A DNA stretch of 64,000 nt from Planococcus liqunii (GTDB lineage: Bacteria; Bacillota; Bacilli; Bacillales_A; Planococcaceae). The stretch is from assembly GCF_030413595.1 (NCBI RefSeq), contig NZ_CP129238.1:2294001-2358000 (forward strand), written 5' to 3'. A program made the translations under genes and the position numbers. Each line of letters begins with the position of its first letter. The stretch's first letter is position 1. This document shows, piece after piece, positions 56,125-64,000 of the stretch. Under the pieces are notes generated by a model that was given only the letters and a program-made list of their open reading frames with translations, was not told the DNA's origin and did not search any database.

Positions 56125-57197
56125 TTCAACATCCCTCCTATTTTTTCACGCAATTGTCCATATGCCGTTTCCGCTGCTGCTTCATCAATCGTTTTCATAT
56201 AAGGTTGTCCTGTTGTTTCCAACATTACAAAATTCAATGAGCCTTTGGATGATTTTTTGTCTTTTTTCATAAAGCCGACTACATCTTCAAATGAAATCTC
56301 CAAAATTTTCTCCAACGGATACCCGTTCACTTGGCACCAAGAAAGGAATTCTTCCGTGTGTGGATGTGCAGAGAGCGTTAAAGCATAAGCCATCCCCAGA
56401 GCGACGGCTTCCCCGTGGGTGATTTTCCCGTATCCAAGATGCGCTTCGACGGCGTGGGCCAAAGTATGGCCGAAGTTCAGATATTTTCTGACTCCGCCTT
56501 CAAATTCATCTTCTTCTACGATGGCAGCTTTTACTGCAATCCCCCGTTCCAAGTGAAACATCCAATCTTCATCCGTTAGTTCATTAAACGACTGGATTTT
56601 CAGCAATTCACCTAACCACGCTTCATTGGAAATGAACGCATGCTTGATCACTTCCGCCATGCCGGAGCGCACTTCCTGCTCGGGCAATGTTTTTAGGAAC
56701 TGGATATTATAGAGCACTGCCGCCGGCTGGTAAAATGTGCCGATCATATTTTTTCCAAGTTCATGGTTGATGGCCGTTTTGCCGCCGACTGCGCTGTCGT
56801 GTGCAAGAATCGTCGTTGGAATCTGGATATAAGGTATGCCTCTCATAAAAGTCGACGCTACAAATCCAGCCACGTCTCCGGTTGCGCCTCCGCCGAAAGC
56901 CAGCAGAAGCGATTTCCGGGAACAGCCTTCCTTCAACAAAAAGCTATGGCAATCCATAAACGTCTGGACGGATTTTGCCTGTTCACCGGAAGGAATCAAA
57001 AACACGATGGCTTCATAAGGGTGCAAATGGGACAGCAGCGAATCCAGATGAAGTCCTGCAACTTTCTCATCCGCTAAAATGACGACGCGGTCAGCAGCAT
57101 CCAATAATTCGCGGTATGCGTCCGTAAACAGTTTGAAAACGTCTTGACCGATATGGACCATGTACGGGTGATCGGCTTCAACTCGAAGTGCTTTCAT
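56121..57197 (-). CDS. aroB: 3-dehydroquinate synthase
   Basis: This 358-aa NAD- and metal-dependent enzyme is the second step of the shikimate pathway. Motifs are GGGATGDVAGFVASTFMRG, PTTILAHDSAVGGKTAINH and LNFGHTLAHAVE with metal-binding His. The ATG has GGAG upstream. It lies between aroC and aroH in the operon. Confidence 0.96.
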   Translation of the reverse strand: MKALRVEADHPYMVHIGQDVFKLFTDAYRELLDAADRVVILADEKVAGLHLDSLLSHLHPYEAIVFLIPSGEQAKSVQTFMDCHSFLLKEGCSRKSLLLAFGGGATGDVAGFVASTFMRGIPYIQIPTTILAHDSAVGGKTAINHELGKNMIGTFYQPAAVLYNIQFLKTLPEQEVRSGMAEVIKHAFISNEAWLGELLKIQSFNELTDEDWMFHLERGIAVKAAIVEEDEFEGGVRKYLNFGHTLAHAVEAHLGYGKITHGEAVALGMAYALTLSAHPHTEEFLSWCQVNGYPLEKILEISFEDVVGFMKKDKKSSKGSLNFVMLETTGQPYMKTIDEAAAETAYGQLREKIGGMLK

Positions 57198-57199
57198 AT

Positions 57200-58372
57200 T
57201 TAGAACTCCTTTATGTAATTTAAGTAGTTCTGCAGATTTTCTTTCAGGCGCGGCATTTGGTCGGCGTCAAATTGTTCAAGCAAGGCATTCGCCACTTCCC
57301 ACGCCACGACATGTTCGGCAACGATGGATGCTGCAGGAACTGCACAGCTGTCCGAGCGTTCGATGCTCGCCTGGAAAGGTTCTTTCGATTCAATGTCCAC
57401 ACTTTGAAGCGGTTTATACAATGTCGGAATCGGTTTCATGACGCCGCGGACGATAATTGGCATACCGGTTGTCATACCGCCTTCAAATCCGCCCAAATTA
57501 TTCGTTTTGCGCGTATAGCCTGCGCCTTCTGCCCACTGGATCTCATCGTGCACTTCGCTGCCCGGTTTTCTGGCCATTTCAAAACCAAGGCCGAACTCCA
57601 CACCTTTAAACGCATTGATGCTCATGACAGCAGCCGCTATTTTCGCATCAAGTTTGCGGTCATAATGGACATAGCTGCCAATTCCAGCCGGCATTCCTTC
57701 GACGATTACTTCAACGGTTCCGCCGATCGAGTCGCCGTTCTTTTTCGTCTCGTCAATCAAGTCGGTCATTTGCTGCGTTACAGAAGGATCTGCACAATAA
57801 ACGGCATCATTTTCTACAATTTCACGAATTTCTGCCGCTGATTTTCCAAGGTAGCTTTCCGGATTCACTTTTATGCCACCAATTTCTGTTACATGGGCAA
57901 TAATTTCCACGCCCAGCTGCGCAAGCAATTGTTTGGCTACCGCCCCAACAGCTACACGTACGGTTGTTTCCCGTGCAGAAGAGCGTTCCAGCACGTTGCG
58001 AAGGTCACGGTGGCCATATTTCATCCCGCCGTTCAAATCGGCATGTCCAGGACGGGGACGCGAAAGCTGGCGTTTCACTTCATCTGTATCTTCAATGGGC
58101 TCAATGCCCATAATATTCGTCCAGTGTTTCCAGTCATCGTTTTTCACCACTAACGCTACCGGTGAACCGAGCGTTTTGCCGTGGCGCACGCCTGACACAA
58201 TTTCAACTGTGTCTTTTTCAATCTGCATTCTCCGGCCGCGTCCATGTCCGCCTTGCCGCCTTTTCAATTCTTTGTTGATCATTTCTGCAGTCAACGGCAA
58301 TTGTGCCGGCAACCCCTCGATAATGGCCGTCAATTGCGGACCGTGTGATTCTCCTGCTGTTAAATAACGCAT
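57200..58372 (-). CDS. aroC: chorismate synthase
   Basis: This 390-aa FMN-dependent enzyme makes chorismate. It is named aroF in older B. subtilis usage. Motifs are AGESHGPQL (about 6-14), [22 protein letters not shown] and the [10 protein letters not shown] segment. The start at 58372 follows AAGGGAGAAAG. It is the first gene of the aro operon. Confidence 0.96.
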   Translation of the reverse strand: MRYLTAGESHGPQLTAIIEGLPAQLPLTAEMINKELKRRQGGHGRGRRMQIEKDTVEIVSGVRHGKTLGSPVALVVKNDDWKHWTNIMGIEPIEDTDEVKRQLSRPRPGHADLNGGMKYGHRDLRNVLERSSARETTVRVAVGAVAKQLLAQLGVEIIAHVTEIGGIKVNPESYLGKSAAEIREIVENDAVYCADPSVTQQMTDLIDETKKNGDSIGGTVEVIVEGMPAGIGSYVHYDRKLDAKIAAAVMSINAFKGVEFGLGFEMARKPGSEVHDEIQWAEGAGYTRKTNNLGGFEGGMTTGMPIIVRGVMKPIPTLYKPLQSVDIESKEPFQASIERSDSCAVPAASIVAEHVVAWEVANALLEQFDADQMPRLKENLQNYLNYIKEF

Positions 58373-58543
58373 GACACTTTCTCCCTTCAACGCACTAAAG
58401 TATTTATGTATCACTATAACATATAGTATTTCATCAATTCTATCCCAAATTCAGATAAAGTGAAACTTCAATCAATTGGGAATTTTAACCTTCATCGTTC
58501 TTTCATTGATTGCCTCCCTGCTTTTTTAACTGTTATTGCGCAA

Positions 58544-58572
58544 TAAAAAAACTGCCCTATAGATTGGGCAGT
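58544..58572 (-). terminator. orphan terminator upstream of aroC
   Basis: ACTGCCC pairs with GGGCAGT across an 8-nt loop and is followed by TTTTTTTATTG on minus. No coding region ends before it, so it ends either read-through from ndk, a small RNA or an aro leader. Confidence 0.75.
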
Positions 58573-58735
58573 TGAGCAAGGAAACAAATGATTTCATATG
58601 TAAGACAGCTGAAACCGCATCAGAGGAGAAAATTTTGGATCCCCCGCCTCAGCCGAACGCTTTCTTCGTGCTGGAAGCAAGGGAAGAGAGAGCACTTCTT
58701 TATTCCTTGAATTTAGGCCGGTAAAAAGCCAAAAT

Positions 58736-58762
58736 AAAAAAAGCAGCTAGGCTGCTTTTTTG
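58736..58762 (-). terminator. ndk terminator
   Basis: AAAAAAGCAGC and GCTGCTTTTTTT arms with a 3-nt loop, directly after the ndk stop. The flanking A/T runs allow both directions. Confidence 0.85.
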
Positions 58763-58768
58763 TCCGGA

Positions 58769-59215
58769 TTAGTTTACCCAGTTGTTGATTGTTTTTTCGT
58801 ATGATACCAATTCTTCTTCTTTGAAGAACAAACCGATTTCGCGTTCAGCGCTTTCAGCTGAATCCGAACCGTGGATCATGTTTTTGCCGACAGTAACTGC
58901 GAAGTCGCCGCGGATTGTTCCTGGAGCTGCATCTTTAGGGTTTGTAGCGCCCATCATTTGACGTGCAGTCAAAATAACGTTTTCGCCTTCCCAAACCATT
59001 GCGAATACAGGGCCTGAAGTAATGAAGTCAACCAATTCACCGAAGAATGGGCGTTCTTTGTGCTCGCCGTAATGCTCTTCAGCCAATTCAGTTGGGATTT
59101 GCATCAATTTAGCACCCACCAAGTGGTAACCTTTTTTCTCAAAACGTGCTACGATTTCACCGATTACGTTGCGTTGAACGCCGTCAGGTTTAACCATCAA
59201 AAAAGTTTTTTCCAT
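58769..59215 (-). CDS. ndk: nucleoside-diphosphate kinase
   Basis: This 148-aa enzyme transfers phosphate between nucleoside tri- and diphosphates. It has the active-site histidine in [16 protein letters not shown] and KPDGVQRN near the start. The length is normal. The ATG at 59215 has GAGGAG upstream. It lies next to hepT, as in B. subtilis. Confidence 0.96.
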   Translation of the reverse strand: MEKTFLMVKPDGVQRNVIGEIVARFEKKGYHLVGAKLMQIPTELAEEHYGEHKERPFFGELVDFITSGPVFAMVWEGENVILTARQMMGATNPKDAAPGTIRGDFAVTVGKNMIHGSDSAESAEREIGLFFKEEELVSYEKTINNWVN

Positions 59216-59300
59216 TATGAACACTCCTCTATTAAAAGCTCGGGCTTTTCGCCCACCTTAAAAAATACTATCAGTTTGGTGCTATTTGTCAACCGGCATC

Positions 59301-60275
59301 TTAAAACTTTCTTTTGCCAATGAAAAACGCAATTTTGCGCATGGTTTTATTGGCGTTGCCTTTTGGCAAATAAGCGAGTTCTTCCAGAGCTTTTTGCAAA
59401 TAGCGTTCACTGATGGCTTTTGCTTCATCAATGGCCGTACTGTCGCGGATTGTTTTGACAATATGAAGGCGCTCAGGCTCTGTCAGTTCTTTGCCGAGAT
59501 TATTTTTCAGCAGGCTGTATACTTCGGGATTTTTCCGGGCGCATAAAATCGGCAAGGTAATATTGCCTTGAATAAAATCGCTGCCCGCCGGTTTTCCAAG
59601 TTCCTCGTCTGTTGAGGTAAAATCGAGAATATCGTCGATGATTTGGAAAGACATGCCGATAAAATATCCGAATCTGCGGAGATGCGCAGCGGTCTTTTCA
59701 TCCGTTCCGGATACCAATGCCCCCAGTTCACAGCTGCTGGAAATCAGCAAAGCGGTTTTCCGTTTAATGCGACGCAGATAATCCCGCAAATTCTGATCCA
59801 ATTTGTATTTGTCCTCAATTTGAATGATTTCTCCCCGGCACACTTCAATCATCGTTTTCGAAAGAATATGGTGCAATTTCGGAGAATCGATTTCAGAAAT
59901 ATATTCCAAGGCACGGGCCAGGATAAAATCGCCCGTATACATGGCCACGCTGTTATTCCACTCTGCCTTCACCGTCGGCTTTCCTCTTCTGACTTCAGAG
60001 TCATCGATAACATCATCGTGCACAAGCGACGCCATGTGAATCAACTCCAAAGGCACGGCAACTTGCTTCATCACATCGATGTTGTAATTTCCAAATTTGC
60101 CTGCAAGCAAAACAAAAACAGGTCGGATCCGTTTCCCCCCGGCCTGCAATAAATGAAGAGAAGCATCGTTTAAAAGGAGAGATTCGGAATCCACTGCCTG
60201 TTCTAATTCTTTTTCAATCATATCCAACTCCGGTTTAAGGTCGGAATAGAGCAATTTCAGCTTCACCTTTTCCAC
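59301..60275 (-). CDS. hepT: heptaprenyl diphosphate synthase component II
   Basis: This 324-aa trans-prenyltransferase catalytic subunit makes the long isoprenoid tail of menaquinone. It has the aspartate-rich motifs DDVID (87-91) and DDILD (about 214-218), plus GGKRIRP. The start is GTG at 60275 with GAGAAGG upstream. The partner subunit HepS is encoded two genes upstream, with menG between. Confidence 0.94.
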   Translation of the reverse strand: MEKVKLKLLYSDLKPELDMIEKELEQAVDSESLLLNDASLHLLQAGGKRIRPVFVLLAGKFGNYNIDVMKQVAVPLELIHMASLVHDDVIDDSEVRRGKPTVKAEWNNSVAMYTGDFILARALEYISEIDSPKLHHILSKTMIEVCRGEIIQIEDKYKLDQNLRDYLRRIKRKTALLISSSCELGALVSGTDEKTAAHLRRFGYFIGMSFQIIDDILDFTSTDEELGKPAGSDFIQGNITLPILCARKNPEVYSLLKNNLGKELTEPERLHIVKTIRDSTAIDEAKAISERYLQKALEELAYLPKGNANKTMRKIAFFIGKRKF

Positions 60276-60292
60276 TTAACAACCTTCTCCCG

Positions 60293-60997
60293 CTATTTTA
60301 CTTTTTTGATCCCTAAATGCAGCGCTGCTGCGCCGCCAGTATAAGGTTTGTATTTCACTTTTTCAAAACCGACTTGCGCAAACAGCTTCGCCAATTGTTT
60401 CATGCCCGGGAAATCCTTTGCCGATTCCTGCAGCCATGAGTATTCTTTATAGCTTTTCGCGAATAACTTGCCAAATACCGGCATGATAAACCGGAAGTAA
60501 AAACGGAAAAACGGCTTGAACAATAGGTTATTCGGCTGTGACGTTTCAAGGCACGCAATCATGCCGCCCGGTTTTAGCACACGGTGCATTTCCGAAAGCA
60601 CTTGTTCGTAATCAGGAACATTGCGCAGACCGAAACCGATTGTGGCAAAATCAAATGAATTGTCCGGAAACGGCAAGGACATGGCGTTTCCTTGGATCAT
60701 TTGAACTTGCGGCATCTGTTTGGTTTTGTCGATTCCGACATTCAGCATATTCTGGCTGAAATCCAGGCCGACGACTTTGCCGTTTTCTCCCACAGCTTCG
60801 GCCAGGGCAATTGTCCAATCCCCAGTGCCGCAGCAAATGTCAATAGCAGCTGCCCCTTTTGGAACCTGCATTTTATCCATCGTGTCTTTGCGCCATTTGT
60901 TGTGCTGCTGGAAACTGATTACTGAATTCATCTGGTCGTAATTGTCCGAAATTTTTTCAAAAACTTCATGTACGCGTTGTTCTTTCGTTTTTTGCAT
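60293..60997 (-). CDS. menG: demethylmenaquinone methyltransferase
   Basis: This 234-aa SAM-dependent methyltransferase (UbiE/MenG) carries out the last step of menaquinone synthesis. It has [10 protein letters not shown] (SAM-binding motif I) and the [20 protein letters not shown] segment. The start at 60997 is 9 bases from AGAAGG; an ATG at 61006 overlaps the hepS stop as ATGA but has no space for a ribosome site. It lies between hepS and hepT. Confidence 0.94.
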   Translation of the reverse strand: MQKTKEQRVHEVFEKISDNYDQMNSVISFQQHNKWRKDTMDKMQVPKGAAAIDICCGTGDWTIALAEAVGENGKVVGLDFSQNMLNVGIDKTKQMPQVQMIQGNAMSLPFPDNSFDFATIGFGLRNVPDYEQVLSEMHRVLKPGGMIACLETSQPNNLLFKPFFRFYFRFIMPVFGKLFAKSYKEYSWLQESAKDFPGMKQLAKLFAQVGFEKVKYKPYTGGAAALHLGIKKVK

Positions 60998-61002
60998 GTC
61001 AG

Positions 61003-61779
61003 TCATCCTTCTCGGGTAAGCTGCTCAGCTCTATGCTGGTGCGGGGTTATTTGATGGAGCATAAAGTTCTTTAAGTCATAGTTGAAATTATAGGAATTGA
61101 TGGTGAGCGAAATCTGGTCATGCAAGATATCCAGTTTCTCCAGAAGCCACCGCTCTGTATGCAGCGGATGCTGAAGAGTTTCATTCAACGCACGGATAAT
61201 GCGCGTTTCGCTGCCGCCTTGCAGACATTCCAGCTCATCTTTGTAGCGGATGTAGCTGAGCATCAAAGTCGCCAAAGGCGTATAGTTATCAAAACCATAG
61301 AAATTATAGAATGTAGCCAATAATTCGGTTTCAATCTGCTGCACGGAGCGATCAAGTTCGGCGGTCGTCCGTTCTAAGCCGTCATGAAACGACGCCTTTT
61401 TTTCGCTCACTTTAATGATCGCTGTTGCTAAGCGCTGAATCATTGTTATGTTGTTTAAGTTTGCCAGCATCTGATAATAAATGCCGCTGTAAAAATCGCC
61501 TGCCAGTACAGTTAACTGCTGTTTCTTTGTTGCGGAAGCATTTTCTTTGACTTGGTCATGGGCATGAAGCGCAGCATAAACAATCGAAACCGTTTTTGCT
61601 GATGCCTCTATTTCACCCGACCAATGTTTTTCGTCAAAATAAGGCAGCAACAAAAAAAACAAACGTGCCCGTTCAACTGATGGACCTTCTGTGAATTTCT
61701 CGAGAGTCCGCTGTTTGACAGCTCTTAAGACATCGATTTCCATAGAAGTGATTTTTGAATGTATTAGTTGTTCATTCAT
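61003..61779 (-). CDS. hepS: heptaprenyl diphosphate synthase component I
   Basis: This 257-aa protein is the regulatory subunit that pairs with HepT; it has no aspartate-rich motif and is all-helical. The sequence matches the HEPPP_synt_1 family pattern, with [16 protein letters not shown] and [11 protein letters not shown]. The start at 61779 has GGAG upstream; the codon at 61797 has no site. It is first in the hepS-menG-hepT run. Confidence 0.92.
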   Translation of the reverse strand: MNEQLIHSKITSMEIDVLRAVKQRTLEKFTEGPSVERARLFFLLLPYFDEKHWSGEIEASAKTVSIVYAALHAHDQVKENASATKKQQLTVLAGDFYSGIYYQMLANLNNITMIQRLATAIIKVSEKKASFHDGLERTTAELDRSVQQIETELLATFYNFYGFDNYTPLATLMLSYIRYKDELECLQGGSETRIIRALNETLQHPLHTERWLLEKLDILHDQISLTINSYNFNYDLKNFMLHQITPHQHRAEQLTREG

Positions 61780-61856
61780 CCTGCTTGCTCCATTCATGAT
61801 TTAGCCATATTACCATAGTATATCATAAGCAAAGGCTTGCCTTCATCCAATAACGC

Positions 61857-62078
61857 CTATTTTTTCGCTTCGCTTTCTACTATGCCATGGGCTGTTTGAA
61901 TTTCTGCTTTGCCACGAATTTTCATAGCTGACGTATGTTCCGTAAACTGCGCTATCATCACTTCACCTGTATCCAGCTTCTCCGTATGGTGAAATTTTGT
62001 ATCGTTGCCGCGAGTTAAACCGATCACGTTGACGCCATCTTCTAATGCGCGAATCACAATGTATTCTGTCTGTGCCAT
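61857..62078 (-). CDS. mtrB: trp RNA-binding attenuation protein TRAP (MtrB)
   Basis: This 73-aa protein forms an 11-subunit ring that binds GAG/UAG repeats in trp leader RNA when loaded with tryptophan. The core sequence [22 protein letters not shown] and [15 protein letters not shown] matches B. subtilis TRAP closely, including the RNA-binding Lys/Arg region. It lies downstream of folE, as in the mtrAB operon. Its trp target genes are not in the window. Confidence 0.96.
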   Translation of the reverse strand: MAQTEYIVIRALEDGVNVIGLTRGNDTKFHHTEKLDTGEVMIAQFTEHTSAMKIRGKAEIQTAHGIVESEAKK

Positions 62079-62111
62079 ATTCCCACCCGCTTCTTCTAAA
62101 AAATAGTTGTA

Positions 62112-62696
62112 TTACTTCATATTGATATACGTAATGATTTCTGAACGTTTAATGTCATCGGTCTCCAAAACGCCCCGAGACACCGCAGTAATCGTTTTAG
62201 CACCTGGTTTTTTGATGCCGCGCATGGTCATGCACATATGCTCGGCTTCCACCATAACAAAAACGCCATGGGGATTTAATGTCTCCATCAACGAATCGGC
62301 AAGCGTCGATGTGATCCGCTCCTGCAGTTGCGGGCGCTTTGCCACCGTTTCGACTGCACGGGCCAATTTGCTCAATCCGGTTACTACCCCATCCCGTGGA
62401 ATGTAAGCAATATGGGCTTTACCGAAAAACGGCACTAAGTGATGCTCACAAGTCGAGTAAAAAGGTATATCCTTGACCAGCACCATTTCCTCATGCCCTT
62501 CATGGAAAACCGTGCTGAAGTAATCCTTCGGGTCTTCTTTTAAACCAGAAAAGATTTCGGCGTACATCTTAGCGACGCGTTTCGGCGTATCCAGCAATCC
62601 TTCTCTGCCCGGATCTTCTCCAACCGCTTCCAGAATCATGGCAACCGCTCTTTCAATCTTGTCTAAATCCACTTTTTTAGAATCTATATCTATCAC
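62112..62696 (-). CDS. folE: GTP cyclohydrolase I (FolE/MtrA)
   Basis: This 194-aa zinc enzyme makes dihydroneopterin triphosphate from GTP for folate. Motifs are [20 protein letters not shown] with the zinc Cys and His, and [16 protein letters not shown] with the second Cys. The start is GTG at 62696 with AGGAGGAA upstream. It is followed by mtrB, so the two form the mtrAB operon. Confidence 0.96.
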   Translation of the reverse strand: MIDIDSKKVDLDKIERAVAMILEAVGEDPGREGLLDTPKRVAKMYAEIFSGLKEDPKDYFSTVFHEGHEEMVLVKDIPFYSTCEHHLVPFFGKAHIAYIPRDGVVTGLSKLARAVETVAKRPQLQERITSTLADSLMETLNPHGVFVMVEAEHMCMTMRGIKKPGAKTITAVSRGVLETDDIKRSEIITYINMK

Positions 62697-62980
62697 ATTG
62701 TTTCCTCCTGTTAAAGACGAATCTTCAGTTATCCTGTTTCAGCCATCTGGACTTCACTTCCCGGCAATGGCAAATAGCAGGTTGCTTCTTGAGCGAAGGC
62801 GAAGAACATGATGAGCAAAGGCAGGTGTTTTCGGCTGCCGCAGCCGATTAGGTTTTCTGCGTTTTTCTCACCTGAATCGTAGCATATAAACAGACCCAAC
62901 CGCAAAATTGTAGGCTTAAAAAAAGAATGGCTTTTACGTGAAAAGTCACGAAAAAGCCATTCTATGTACTGCACTGAAGA
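62697..62980. other. gene-free gap between hbs and folE
   Basis: It contains the strong hbs terminator at 62917-62963 and then AT-rich sequence leading to folE. No gene is supported; the frame at 62729-62974 has no ribosome site and runs through the terminator. Confidence 0.6.
62917..62963 (-). terminator. hbs terminator
   Basis: AGAATGGCTTTT and AAAAGCCATTCT arms with a small inner hairpin are followed by TTTTTTT on minus. Confidence 0.9.
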
Positions 62981-63253
62981 TTATTTCACTGCGTCTTTAA
63001 GCGCTTTACCTGGCTTAAATGCAGGAACTTTGCTAGCAGCGATTTCGATTTCAGCACCCGTTTGCGGGTTACGGCCTTTGCGTGCTGCGCGTTCGCGTAC
63101 TTCAAAGTTACCAAATCCTATTAATTGCACTTTGTCACCTTGAGTTAGAGCGTTTTGAATCGCCTCAAATGCAGCGTCAACTGCTTTCGCAGCATCTTTA
63201 CGAGAAAGTTCAGCTGCTTCAGCAACAGAGTTCACTAATTCTGTCTTGTTCAT
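62981..63253 (-). CDS. hbs: DNA-binding protein HU
   Basis: This 90-aa histone-like nucleoid protein dimerises and bends DNA. It starts [12 protein letters not shown] and has the [21 protein letters not shown] arm that inserts into the DNA minor groove. The length is normal. The ATG at 63253 has GGAGGTG upstream. It lies before folE-mtrB, as in B. subtilis; spoIVA is not next to it. Confidence 0.97.
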   Translation of the reverse strand: MNKTELVNSVAEAAELSRKDAAKAVDAAFEAIQNALTQGDKVQLIGFGNFEVRERAARKGRNPQTGAEIEIAASKVPAFKPGKALKDAVK

Positions 63254-63426
63254 GCTATTCACCTCCTCTCAAAGGGGATGCATTCCTTCAATCCTGTAAA
63301 AAGAGTATCATATCGAAAATGGCATAGCAACCACTAATAGCGCGGTTCTGCAATAAAACATGCAAATAATGGTGATATTTCCCTAAATACTTACATTTTA
63401 CTGCAAAATCGCTTTAAACCGCGCCA

Positions 63427-64000
63427 TTACTCACTCTTAAAGACAGGTTCATTATTTTCGTCTACGGTGTAAGGAAGTGAATAAGCTGGAACAATCGGGC
63501 TGGTTTCATACAGCAAAAAACGGATATCTTGTCCAGGTTCCAAGGTGCCTTCATAGTTTTGAAGAGCTTCATACAGGTCCATCGAGTAGTCAACGAACAC
63601 TTCGCCTTTGCCGTTTACCACAAAGGGCAAATTCTTGCCGCTATACGGACTGGTTACCGTCTGCTCTTCCTGAAAGCCCATTGCTTTGTAATTAAGTTTG
63701 TAGACATTATCATCGATGATCTCAGCAATCGGCGCTTTTCCGCCATTGGCACTTTTCCGGATGTTAATCGTGCGGATTGCTTCAGTAAGGCGCAAATCCA
63801 CCAATTTCACAGTCGGATTTTCTTCAACGTCCATTAAGACATACTGGAAAATGCCGCCTGACTCATAGGCATTTGGCGGGATTTCCGATAAATAGGCCGG
63901 AGAAATTTTAGAAAAATCAATTGGGTATTTGATGTATTGATCGACGTCCATATCCCGGGTCTTGATTGGCAGCAATCCGCTGCTCGCTCCCCGGAACTGG
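63427..64000 (-). CDS. unknown protein, 5' end outside the window
   Basis: This gene runs off the right edge; about 190 C-terminal residues are visible. The sequence continues upstream of the first in-window Met, so that Met is not the start. It is soluble and rich in beta-strand pattern (SPYSGKNLPFVVNGKGEVFVDYSMDLYEAL, DIRFLLYETSPIVPAYSLPY). Position near hbs suggests the yphF-like slot of B. subtilis, but the sequence match could not be checked. No catalytic motif is seen. Confidence 0.6.
   Translation of the reverse strand, partial: QFRGASSGLLPIKTRDMDVDQYIKYPIDFSKISPAYLSEIPPNAYESGGIFQYVLMDVEENPTVKLVDLRLTEAIRTINIRKSANGGKAPIAEIIDDNVYKLNYKAMGFQEEQTVTSPYSGKNLPFVVNGKGEVFVDYSMDLYEALQNYEGTLEPGQDIRFLLYETSPIVPAYSLPYTVDENNEPVFKSE

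Larger units (their letters stand above)
58373..58768 (-). other. gap between ndk and aroC with two terminator-like hairpins
   Basis: This 396-base region holds the ndk terminator (58736-58762), a gene-free stretch of about 180 bases ending in a strong hairpin (58544-58572), and an AT-rich aroC promoter region. The stretch contains GTGCT...AGCAC and other short stems and could encode a small RNA or leader. On minus, a TTGGGA and TATATG pair spaced by 17 bases upstream of aroC may be a promoter. cheR, found here in B. subtilis, is missing. Confidence 0.55.

Noticed and set aside
58573..58735. T-box leader before aroC
   Set aside because: No T-box core (GGTGGNACCGCG-like) sequence is present.
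62729..62974. 81-codon frame between hbs and folE
   Set aside because: It runs through the hbs terminator and has no ribosome site.

Overview
The window is 64 kb of a Gram-positive (Bacillota) chromosome whose gene order follows the Bacillus subtilis aro-qcr-dapB-birA-dinG-ponA-yprA-gpsB-rnpB segment. The coding style, the gene content and the absence of spoIVA beside hbs point to a non-sporulating or weakly sporulating member of the Planococcaceae (Planococcus-like). This assignment is an inference from gene order and protein sequence; no database search was run. Almost all genes lie on the minus strand.

Region 1-9 kb is accessory. It holds the 5' end of a hexulose-phosphate synthase gene, a very hydrophilic protein behind a sigma-B-like promoter, a copper module (csoR, copZ, copA and a YdhK-type lipoprotein) with three similar CsoR-box-like sites, a decayed IS3-family element that has split a terminator, and small metabolic or hypothetical genes. 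Region 9-22 kb holds an amidohydrolase, a CNNM/CorC-type membrane protein, a rhodanese sulfurtransferase next to a double-GTPase dynamin (dynA), an SDR oxidoreductase, an M32 carboxypeptidase, a DinG-type helicase (ypvA) and the rRNA methyltransferase rlmL.

Region 23-40 kb is core genome: the RNase P RNA gene, gpsB, the mitomycin-repair pair mrfB/mrfA (yprB/yprA), recU and ponA (divergent from yppE), ypoC, nth, dnaD, a repeat-rich spacer, asnS, aspB, ypmB, ypmA (short, 56 aa) and dinG. Region 40-48 kb holds panD and panC (panB absent, with a structured leader), birA, cca, bshA, mgsA, dapB, a MazG-like gene, a YitT-family gene on the plus strand and a YugP-type zinc protease.

Region 48-64 kb holds ypjA, the menaquinol:cytochrome c reductase genes qcrABC, ypiF, ypiB, a TPR gene and a compact aromatic operon (aroC-aroB-aroH-tyrA-aroA). 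This operon lacks the trp genes and hisC that sit inside the B. subtilis supraoperon. Then come ndk, hepT-menG-hepS (menaquinone synthesis), mtrB (TRAP), folE, hbs and a truncated unknown gene at the right edge.

The less explained items are the panC leader with its own terminator, a terminator-ended RNA candidate between ndk and aroC, a 62-nt dyad between yppE and recU, a Shine-Dalgarno hairpin before the CorC-like gene, and mosaic 38-bp repeats between asnS and dnaD.
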